Below, in pieces: positions 6,709 through 11,773 of a stretch of DNA of 11,773 nucleotides. This DNA is from DASYYE01 sp035946955 (GTDB taxonomy: Bacteria; Actinomycetota; Actinomycetes; Streptosporangiales; Streptosporangiaceae): NCBI GenBank assembly GCA_035946955.1, contig DASYYE010000184.1, positions 1 through 11,773 of the forward strand. Reading direction: 5' to 3'. The translations under genes and the position numbers were made by a program. Position 1 is the first letter of the stretch, and the number at the start of each line of letters is the position of its first letter. The notes under the pieces were generated by a model. It was not told the origin of the DNA. It worked only from the letters and a program-made list of their open reading frames with translations, and searched no databases.

Positions 6709-6822
6709 CGTGCTGCTCAATCTGGTGCTGAGCCTGCGGCTGGAGACATCCGTTGGGTCATATCGCCTGCTTGGCCGTTCCCTGGCCTGGGGTGTGCCGT
6801 GGTTGACCCTGGTGGACGTCCG

Positions 6823-7530
6823 TCAGCTGACGGTGATGCTGCCCGATTTGGTCGCTTGAGCGCCCTTGCTGTCGGTCACCGTGACCGTGAACGTGAACGT
6901 TCCCCGGGTGGTCGGGGTGCCGGTGATGGAGATCGGAGGTGAGGCCGAGAGGCTCAGACCCGGCGGAAGCTGGCCAGCGGTAATCGACGCCGTGAACGGC
7001 GCGACGCCACCGGAGAGGAAGAAGTTCTGCAGATATGACGTGCCGACGGTTCCAGCGTTGCAGCACGTTGCCGGGAAGGTGATCGTGAGCGCTGCCGCTG
7101 GGAGAATCTCGATGCTGAAGTCCTGGCTTGCGACGTCGCCGGCGCCGTCCTTGACCTGGATCGTGAAGGTGAAGTCGCCCTTGCGGGCCGGCGTGCCGCC
7201 GATCGCATCCCCGCAGCAGCCGAAGGTCGAGGGCAGGGACAGGCCAGGTGGCAGCTTGCCCTTAACCACGGTGAAGACGGGCAGGCTGCACGGCGACCCG
7301 CAGGAGCCGCCGCTGATCGCGATGTCCTGCCCGTAGCTGGCACCCACATTGCCCGAGCCGAGCGCGCAGACACCCTTGGTGCAGGTCATCCCGGACGTGA
7401 TGAACGTGAGCGTCGAGCTGGCGGCCGCCGGGCGCGCCGTGTTCGCCGAGGCCGCGCTGACGCTCAACACCGCTATCCCCCCGGCCAGAGCCAAGATGAC
7501 CGCGCCACGAGCGCGAAGATGGACAAGCAT
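6823..7530 (-). CDS. secreted Cys-rich protein with two Ig-like (He_PIG) repeats
   Basis: The protein has 235 residues. Residues 1-29 form a signal peptide ending in ASAASA. Two homologous Ig-like units follow, at about 57-143 and 159-235. Both carry the He_PIG signature: a G-x-S-Y-x-Q start, then the LPPGLSL motif, then I-x-G-T-P, then a G-x-F-x-F-T-x-x-V-x-D strand ending in a x-F-S-I or G-S-I strand. Eight cysteines occur in pairs (50/55, 77/81, 105/106 and 156/157). The last two are adjacent CC pairs in GCCGD and TCCNA, unusual for this domain and likely disulfide-bonded outside the cell. He_PIG domains serve in adhesion or carbohydrate binding, and no enzyme domain is present. The start is well supported by GGGGAGGT five bases before ATG 7530. 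Confidence 0.8.
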   Translation of the reverse strand: MLVHLRARGAVILALAGGIAVLSVSAASANTARPAAASSTLTFITSGMTCTKGVCALGSGNVGASYGQDIAISGGSCGSPCSLPVFTVVKGKLPPGLSLPSTFGCCGDAIGGTPARKGDFTFTIQVKDGAGDVASQDFSIEILPAAALTITFPATCCNAGTVGTSYLQNFFLSGGVAPFTASITAGQLPPGLSLSASPPISITGTPTTRGTFTFTVTVTDSKGAQATKSGSITVS

Positions 7531-7806
7531 CGCAGACCTCCCCTGCTAGCTGTACCCGTCCCCTTACATCACGGCTGGCCGACCGCGGCGGTTCGCACAA
7601 CGCAGGGTTTCTTGCCGCCCTACGGCGAGTCTGTGCGCTGCGATCGATCTTCTTCGGCACCCGGTCCTCCGTCGCGCTCCGCCCCAGATATGAACGTACG
7701 GTCTGGCGCCGACGAAACCTCCTAACCGAAGGCCACCTAGGCGTGGCCCTGGTAATGCACCGGGCGCATGGCTCTTCGGAGTCCGGGCGCACCCCTGCGC
7801 GGGGGG

Positions 7807-8037
7807 TCAGACACTGGTGTCAGCATCGCTGCTGAGGGCATCGGCGATGCGCTTGTTGACGGTGTCGGCCAGGCCGTCGATGCAGTGGGCGTAGACGTTG
7901 AGCAAGACGGCGACGCTGTGCCCGGCGCGGCGGGCGACTTCGGTGGCGGGCACGCCGACGTTGAGCCACAAGGACACGGCGGCGTGCCGCAGATCATAAG
8001 GGCGGCGGGCCAGCGGGGAGACTTGCTGAGCAGAGGT
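7807..8037 (-). pseudogene. tyrosine recombinase (phage/ICE integrase), C-terminal relic
   Basis: Only the last 75 or so residues of a tyrosine integrase remain. They contain the SPLARRPYDLRHAAVSLWL box (HxxR region, with Tyr in place of the first His as in many Streptomyces-type integrases), AGHSVAVLL (the third conserved His), and VYAHCID with the catalytic Tyr. The end is NKRIADAL and a stop at 7807-7809. The N-terminal and core domains with the first catalytic Arg and the Lys are missing, and upstream the frame runs into unrelated sequence after a 19-bp tandem repeat. It cannot be active. Together with the tRNA-Tyr fragment near 2840 it suggests that an integrative element once occupied this locus. 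Confidence 0.8.
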
Positions 8038-8093
8038 GAAGACCGCGGCGCATCTCGTGCTCGGCGCGGTGCCGGGCGGGTTGCTGGCCTGGA

Positions 8094-8131
8094 CAGTGGT
8101 GCGGCCGGGCGGCAGTGGTGCGGCCGGGCGG
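8094..8131. repeat. 19-bp tandem direct repeat
   Basis: CAGTGGTGCGGCCGGGCGG occurs twice head to tail (8094-8112 and 8113-8131), followed by a third partial start (CAG). It sits at the junction between the DUF2283 scrap and the integrase relic, so it may mark the recombination point. Confidence 0.9.
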
Positions 8132-8194
8132 CAGCGGCACGCCGGTGAGATGGATGTAGACGGCGTCGGCCGCGGGGTCGTAGGTGGTCCGCAC
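8130..8194 (-). pseudogene. DUF2283-like N-terminal scrap
   Basis: From GTG 8194 the minus strand reads RTTYDPAADAVYIHLTG. This is the characteristic beginning of DUF2283 proteins (V/T-x-Y-D-P-x-A-D-A-x-Y-I-x-L). After about 20 residues the sequence enters the 19-bp repeat and the similarity ends; full members have about 60-70 residues. The same frame continues upstream into the outer reverse-transcriptase relic once its one-base insertion is allowed for, so the start is uncertain. Confidence 0.45.
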
Positions 8195-8216
8195 GATCCC
8201 GGTTCTGCCCCGCTGG

Positions 8217-8594
8217 TCAAGGACGAGCTGCCTGCAGGCGACGTCGGAGAGTCGGCGTTTGAGCCGTTTGTATTTTCCGGCAGGCCCACCGCGTCAGGTG
8301 CCGGTTGAGCCTGCGGAGGAAGGAGAGCAACCGGGAGCGGTAGAAGCGCCCGTAGTAGTTGATCCATCCTTGCACGGCGCTGTTGAACATCAATGCAAGG
8401 TCGCTGAGGGACTTGTCACTGCGCTTGGCCCAGTGCCAGGAGCGGATCTCCGCTCCCATGGCCTTCATCGCCTGTTTGCTGACCGCGGGCAGGAACGACA
8501 CGAAGCGCTTGCCGTACTTGCTCTTGGCCAGCCGCGGCCGGAACTCATACCCCAGGAACACAAACGATGTGACCGCCACGACGGTCGTCGTCCT
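8217..8594 (-). pseudogene. outer group II intron reverse transcriptase, 3' part (maturase domain)
   Basis: The minus strand reads TSFVFLGYEFRPR, then FLPAVSKQAMKAMGAEIRSW, then LMFNSAVQGWINYYGRFYRS and LNRHLTRWACRK. This is the RT7-thumb/X (GIIM maturase) region of a group II intron reverse transcriptase. Each motif has its counterpart in the intact protein at 8680-9936, but the sequence is clearly divergent. At 8273-8276 an extra base in an A-run (minus strand) shifts the frame; without it the reading would be RKYKRLKRRL, the expected C-terminus. There is no domain V after it, so the outer intron has lost its 3' end. The 5' part of the same gene lies at 10522-10662, separated by the inner intron. 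Confidence 0.85.
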
Positions 8595-8633
8595 GCCGGG
8601 TAGCGGAGGGGAGTCTCACCCCTCCGCCCCCAC
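8595..8633 (-). ncRNA. group II intron domain VI and 3' splice site
   Basis: GCGGAGGGG pairs with CCCCTCCGC (nine pairs) around a TGAGACT loop, followed by TACCCGGC to the 3' end. The unpaired A at 8601 (seventh from the end) is the expected nucleophile for lariat formation. The stem is longer and more GC-rich than in many introns. Confidence 0.75.
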
Positions 8634-8634
8634 A

Positions 8635-8668
8635 GATCCGGACGTGAACCTCTCGATTCATCCGGCTC
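8635..8668 (-). ncRNA. group II intron domain V
   Basis: This is a 34-base hairpin with the standard layout: an eight-position lower stem starting GAGCCGGA, a two-base CG bulge, a six-pair upper stem (TGAATC/GGTTCA) and a GAGA tetraloop. The AGC catalytic triad is present. The G of the triad faces an A (GGATC), where the family normally has U (GGUUC, a G-U wobble). It lies 11 bases after the reverse-transcriptase stop codon. Confidence 0.85.
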
Positions 8669-8679
8669 GTGCCGTCCAG

Positions 8680-9936
8680 TTACCAGGACTGCGTGGCGAT
8701 CTTCCAGTGGGCGAACAGGTTCGGCGATCTCTGCGAGACTGCCTTTATCCATGCCCGTGCCCGTCTGTCGCCGTAGCGTAGTCGTTTGTATTTCCACCTT
8801 GCCCAGCGCGTCAGATGGCGGTTAACACGCTTGCATAGTGGGACCACTGCGGCCGGGTAGAACGCAGTGAAATACCCAAGCCAGCCTCGCAGTACCGGAT
8901 TGATCTCCTGCGCGAGGTCGGCGAGGGTGTGGCCGGTGCGCCGATGTATCCGCCAGGAACGTACCCGGCGGCTCATCTCGGTCAGCTTATCCGCGCTGGC
9001 TCCCGGCAGGAAGCAGGTGAACGCCACCTTCCGCTTCCTGCTGTATGCCTTACGCGGCCGGAACGTGTAGCCGAGGAACGTGAACGAGGTATGCTCGTGC
9101 GTTCCTCGGCGGTTGCTGTCTTTGCAATACACCGTTCGCGTCTTGTCCGGATGCAACTGCACCCCGACTTCAGCCAGCCTGTGAGCGATCGCCTCCCGCA
9201 CGAAGCAGGCTTGGCGTCTGCTGGAGCAATGGACTACCACATCATCGCAGTAGCGCTCGAACGAGATAGCCGGGAACTTCCTTGCCATCCACGCATCGAA
9301 CGCGTAATGCATAAAGAGGTTAGCCAGGAGCGGAGAGACCGCCGCACCTTGCGGCGTTCCTTGAGTCCGGTGCACGAGAGCACCGCCGGGCATCAGCATA
9401 GGCGCTTGCAACCATCGCTCCACATACAGCAGTATCCATTTCTGGTCTGTGTGGTGCGCTACTGCTTTCTGCATGAGCTCCCACGGCACGGTGTCGAAGA
9501 ACGCCTTAATGTCCATATCGATCACCCAGTCGCGCTTGAAACACCGCTGCCGGCACACCGCCACCGCGTCCAGTGCCGAACGTCCCGGACGGTAGCCGTA
9601 GGAATCCTCGTGAAACACCGGTTCCACTACAGGCTCCAAGGTCATGACCGCCGCGGTCTGCGCGATTCTGTCGACGATATCGGGAATGCCGAGTACCCTC
9701 GTGCCTCCTTTCGCCTTCGGTATCTCCACCGCCCGGATCGGGCCGGGAAAATACGATCCCGACGACATGCGATTCCACAGTTTATAGAGGTTCCCCGGCA
9801 GGTTCGCCTCGAACTGCTCGATCGTGACCCCGTCAGGCCCGGCCGCTCCCCCATTCTCCCGCACCTTCAGCCACGCATCCCACACGCGCTGCTTGGGGAT
9901 ATCAAATGACTTGCCCTGCAACTTCGGCTCATGCAT
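8680..9936 (-). CDS. ltrA: group II intron reverse transcriptase/maturase (ltrA-type, no endonuclease domain)
   Basis: The protein has 418 residues, counted from ATG 9936. In order, it has an N-terminal RT0/RT1 region with GGAAGPDGVT (29-38), the RT2 motif IPKAKGGTRVLGIPDIVDR (72-90), and SYGYRPGRSALDA (112-124). RT3 is DMDIKAFFDTV (140-150) with catalytic Asp142. RT4 is GTPQGAAVSPLLANL (193-207). RT5 is RYCDD (228-232), a Cys variant of YADD that keeps both Asp residues. RT7 is FLGYTFRPR (287-295). The thumb/X maturase domain is at about 310-385 (INPVLRGWLGYF, NRHLTRWARWKYKRL). There is no HNH endonuclease, as in several bacterial intron classes. The protein would bind its own intron RNA, aid splicing and copy the intron into DNA. 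I chose 9936 because GGAAGGGG sits eight or so bases upstream; ATGs at 9945 and 9969 are possible. Confidence 0.92.
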   Translation of the reverse strand: MHEPKLQGKSFDIPKQRVWDAWLKVRENGGAAGPDGVTIEQFEANLPGNLYKLWNRMSSGSYFPGPIRAVEIPKAKGGTRVLGIPDIVDRIAQTAAVMTLEPVVEPVFHEDSYGYRPGRSALDAVAVCRQRCFKRDWVIDMDIKAFFDTVPWELMQKAVAHHTDQKWILLYVERWLQAPMLMPGGALVHRTQGTPQGAAVSPLLANLFMHYAFDAWMARKFPAISFERYCDDVVVHCSSRRQACFVREAIAHRLAEVGVQLHPDKTRTVYCKDSNRRGTHEHTSFTFLGYTFRPRKAYSRKRKVAFTCFLPGASADKLTEMSRRVRSWRIHRRTGHTLADLAQEINPVLRGWLGYFTAFYPAAVVPLCKRVNRHLTRWARWKYKRLRYGDRRARAWIKAVSQRSPNLFAHWKIATQSW

Positions 9937-10521
9937 GTGGTTCATCCCCTTCCGGTTGGCCACACTCATCAACCAGGACGACCCGGCCCCCTGGCTCCAC
10001 CCGCATTACCAGGCTTCACAGCTACTACGGGCCAGTCCGCCAGCGTGCCCCGCGACGGTACTCGGCGCCTCACGGTTTCTGCCGCTTGAGCGCACTCCCT
10101 CTTGCCACCAGCCTGACCGGCGGCGGTGTCGGGGCGACACCTTCGCACGTTCCATGAGAGAGCCTGATCCGGGCTCATGCTGCCTATATGCCGGACGCCG
10201 CCTGGGCAGTAGACGGGTGTCCCCCAGACTCATCCCGAAGCTACTGCACGGCCTCGGTTTCGACGTCAACTGAATTGTTTCCGACACGTCACTGACAGAT
10301 AACTTTCGCTCATCTTCCCGGATCACACCTGACGCGCTGTTGGCGCGCCTTTCCCCGTGCCGCTCACCACGAGCCGCCGTTAACGGCCGCAGCGCACGGT
10401 GATTTGGAGCCTCCTCCCGCAAGGCGACTCCGGAGGGCCAGACAACCTCCATCTCTCGCACAGCACCGCAGTCCGTGGACCCGCCATTCACTACCGATCC
10501 ACCTTCTACGTTCGTGCTCAC

Positions 10522-10662
10522 AATGCAGTAGACGATCCGGGTTTTCTCCGGATGCAGTTCCAGGCCGACTTGTGCCAGGCGGGCAGCGATCGCGTCCCGC
10601 ACATGGCGGGCCTGCTCTTCGCTGGCGCAGTGCACCACCGCGTCATCGCAGTAGCGCTCGAA
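10522..10662 (-). pseudogene. outer group II intron reverse transcriptase, 5' fragment (RT5-RT6)
   Basis: Reading on the minus strand from 10662: FERYCDDAVVHC, then EEQARHVRDAIAARLAQVGL, then LHPEKTRIVYC and I at the inner intron's 5' splice site. It matches the inner intron's own RT at 33 of 46 residues counted by eye (aligned from FERYCDD to VYC), so the two introns are relatives but not recent copies. Everything before RT5 is missing. The fragment begins abruptly where the alpha/beta hydrolase begins on the other strand. The rest of this gene resumes at 8594. Confidence 0.85.
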
Positions 10663-11263
10663 CCTGCGCGGGGTCCAGCACGACGGTTCCTACCTGGCGT
10701 CGCTTGTCGACCAACTCGACGGCCCCATCGTGCTCGCGGGTCATTCGTACGGCGGTGTTGTGATCACGGTCGCCGGCAGCTCGAACAAGGTCGCCGGGCT
10801 CGTATACGTCGCCGGCCTCGCGCCCGACGAGGGCGAGACGGTCAACGACCTCCAAGGACGCTTCCCGTCGCTCGCGATGGGCCCGCTTGTTCGCCCGGCG
10901 TCATTGCCTGACGGCAGCATAGAGATCTCGATCGACCCCGCGCGGTTCCACGACGTCTTCTGCGCCGACCTTCCGGCCGACCACGCCGCGTTCATGGCGA
11001 TCTCGCAGCGCCCGGTGTCGGCAACGGCGTTCGACGATCCCGCCACCGCCGCTGCCTGGCGTGCGAAGCCGTCCTGGGCGGTGTGCGGCACGGCCGACCT
11101 CCCCGTCGCTCCGGAACTCCACCGCTTCTCCTACGACCGCGTCGGCTCCACGGTCACCGAGGTCGAAGGCGCCTCCCACTTCGTCATGAAGTCGCAGCCG
11201 GGCATCGTCGCGGGGGTCATTCGCGAGGCAGTCATGGCCTGCGCAGCGAATCCAGTGGCGTGA
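10661..11263 (+). pseudogene. alpha/beta hydrolase, N-terminally truncated
   Basis: The open frame from 10661 gives 200 residues starting NLRGVQHDGSYLASLV. Normal members begin about 40-50 residues earlier with an LVHGAFAD-type strand that carries the oxyanion hole. The nucleophile elbow GHSYGG is present about 27 residues in. GTADLPV (the acid-loop region) and GASHFVM (the catalytic His) follow, so the catalytic triad survives but the first strands do not. It resembles small alpha/beta hydrolases often paired with HxlR-type regulators. The break coincides with the edge of the outer intron relic. A GTG at 10730 could start translation, but the product would lack the fold's core strand. It is most likely non-functional. 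Confidence 0.75.
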
Positions 11264-11274
11264 ACACCCTCGGC

Positions 11275-11310
11275 GTCTTGACCCCGGTTGCCAGAAGCCG
11301 GGGTCAAGAC
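11275..11310. terminator. 13-bp perfect stem terminator
   Basis: GTCTTGACCCCGG (11275-11287) and CCGGGGTCAAGAC (11298-11310) form a perfect stem around a 10-base loop, 11 bases after the hydrolase stop. There is no long T-run, as is usual in actinobacteria. It separates the hydrolase from the HxlR gene. Confidence 0.8.
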
Positions 11311-11322
11311 ACTAGATCGAAG

Positions 11323-11351
11323 TTGATACTTGTAAAAATGAAGTGTACGAT
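11323..11351 (+). promoter_or_regulatory. sigma70-type promoter of the HxlR gene, probably leaderless
   Basis: TTGATA (11323-11328) and TACGAT (11346-11351) are 17 bp apart, in an AT-rich patch that stands out from its surroundings. Transcription would start about seven bases after the -10, at or next to the ATG at 11359. ACTT (11328-11331) and AAGT (11341-11344) form a loose palindrome between the boxes that a regulator might use. Confidence 0.6.
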
Positions 11352-11358
11352 ATTTTTT

Positions 11359-11773
11359 ATGAAGCGCTACGGACAGGCATGCGCCATCGCCAGAGCCCTG
11401 GACATCGTCGGCGAACGATGGAGCCTCCTGCTCGTGCGGGAGCTGACTCTGGGCCCGCGCCGTTACCGCGACCTCGCGGCCGGCCTGCCGGGCGTCCCCA
11501 GCAACGTCCTGGCCGGACGCCTGAAGGACCTGGAGACCGCCGGCGTCATCACCCGGCGTACCCTCCCGCCCCCGACCGACGTGACCGTGTACGAGCTGAC
11601 CGGCGCCGGTCGCGCGCTGCAGCCCGCACTCCACGAGCTCCTGGACTGGGGTCTGCGCTACGCGCCGGCACCGTCCGGGGACGACGTGGTCCAGCCCGGC
11701 TGGGGACTGCTGGGCGCGGCCGGCCGGCCGAGCGCACTGCCCGCCGGGCAGACGTGCGAGCTGCGGGTAGGAC
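11359..11773 (+). CDS. HxlR-family regulator, probably fused to an SCP2-like domain (partial)
   Basis: The frame is open to the window end (about 138 residues seen). The N-terminus MKRYGQACAIARALDIVGERW carries the family's conserved Cys and WxLL region; it is followed by LLLVRELTLGPRRYRDLAAGLPG (read as the LLVREL helix and the RRYRDL turn), SNVLAGRLKDLETAGVITRR (recognition helix and wing), and YELTGAGRAL. After about residue 100 comes DWGLRYAP, then WGLLGAAGRPSALPAG and TCELRVG, which resembles the start of the SCP2-like ligand-binding domain fused to many actinobacterial HxlR proteins. Such proteins repress or activate neighbouring genes in response to small molecules. ATG 11359 is preferred to the in-frame ATG at 11338 because the latter lies inside the promoter and the family's N-terminus starts here. 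Confidence 0.85.
   Translation, partial: MKRYGQACAIARALDIVGERWSLLLVRELTLGPRRYRDLAAGLPGVPSNVLAGRLKDLETAGVITRRTLPPPTDVTVYELTGAGRALQPALHELLDWGLRYAPAPSGDDVVQPGWGLLGAAGRPSALPAGQTCELRVG

Larger units (their letters stand above)
8595..10521 (-). mobile_element. group II intron, apparently full length, inserted in another intron's RT gene
   Basis: The minus-strand element starts with GTGAGCACG at 10521 (the GUGNG-type 5' end). About 550 bases of ribozyme domains I-IV follow, including familiar group II blocks such as GTGTCGGAAACA near 10280, CGGCATATAGGCAG near 10190, GGAACGTGCGAAGG near 10145 and TGGCCCGTAGTAGC near 10025. The reverse transcriptase comes next, then domains V and VI. The 3' end CTACCCGGC places a branch-point A seven bases from the end (8601), the same spacing as in the Lactococcus Ll.LtrB intron. 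A loop sequence AATTCAGT about 246 bases in could act as EBS1, pairing with ACTGCATT of the upstream exon at 7 of 8 positions. Length is about 1,927 bases; ends are uncertain by a few bases. Confidence 0.85.

Noticed and set aside
8680..9936. Diversity-generating retroelement or retron reverse transcriptase
   Set aside because: The maturase X domain and the domain V/VI hairpins directly downstream identify a group II intron. No template/variable repeat pair or msr/msd structure is visible.
10241..10248. TGCAGTAG in the inner intron as EBS1, pairing with CTACTGCA of the 5' exon
   Set aside because: The same bases already form a seven-pair stem with CTACTGC a little downstream in the intron, and the site would leave TT unexplained before the GTGAG end. 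The loop AATTCAGT is a better EBS1 candidate.
1..11773. CRISPR array or toxin-antitoxin/defence cassette
   Set aside because: There is no spaced repeat array. The only short paired genes are the VOC pair and the membrane protein-wHTH pair, neither of which carries toxin or nuclease motifs.

Overview
The window looks like accessory DNA of a high-GC actinomycete (Actinomycetota; order not resolvable by eye). The evidence is very high GC at third codon positions, actinobacterial gene families (VOC/glyoxalase-like proteins, a wHTH plus membrane-protein operon, HxlR, DUF998, Ig-like secreted proteins), a promoter that looks leaderless, and a tRNA-Tyr-like fragment with no encoded CCA. About half of the identifiable coding material is truncated or frameshifted, so this reads as a site of repeated insertion and deletion with a few intact genes in between.

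Left part (1-2260): the 3' tail of an unidentified CDS; an intact VOC-fold protein; a second VOC gene directly downstream, broken by four frameshifts; and, convergent to these, an intact metallophosphoesterase on the minus strand.

Centre-left (2260-4420): a gene-free stretch, then a 50-base copy of the 3' half of a tRNA-Tyr gene (a likely attachment-site remnant), a fragment of an ABC-2 type permease facing the truncated 3' end of a DUF998 gene, and an intact minus-strand operon (four-helix membrane protein, then a small winged-helix regulator) preceded by two near-identical 21-bp palindromic operator candidates.

Centre (4420-7530): a gene-poor stretch; a secreted protein with seven repeated units, probably a beta-propeller, with a six-codon mini-ORF just upstream; a remnant of an IS21-family left end; and, on the minus strand, a small secreted cysteine-rich protein with two Ig-like (He_PIG) repeats.

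Right part (7800-10665): this holds the most interesting structure. A tyrosine-integrase C-terminal relic and a DUF2283 scrap are followed by a group II intron of about 1.93 kb on the minus strand, with a full-length reverse transcriptase/maturase, a recognisable domain V and a domain VI with its branch-point A. This intron sits inside the reverse-transcriptase gene of a second, related but truncated group II intron, so the arrangement is an intron within an intron (twintron-like). The outer intron relic in turn abuts an alpha/beta hydrolase that has lost its N-terminus.

Right end (10661-11773): the truncated hydrolase, a strong inverted-repeat terminator, and an HxlR-family regulator (open at the window end) with a well-formed promoter that places the transcription start at or next to its ATG.

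I do not see evidence for a new defence or biosynthetic system. The nested intron, with an altered base pair in its domain V, and the tandem operator of the wHTH operon are the items most worth following up.
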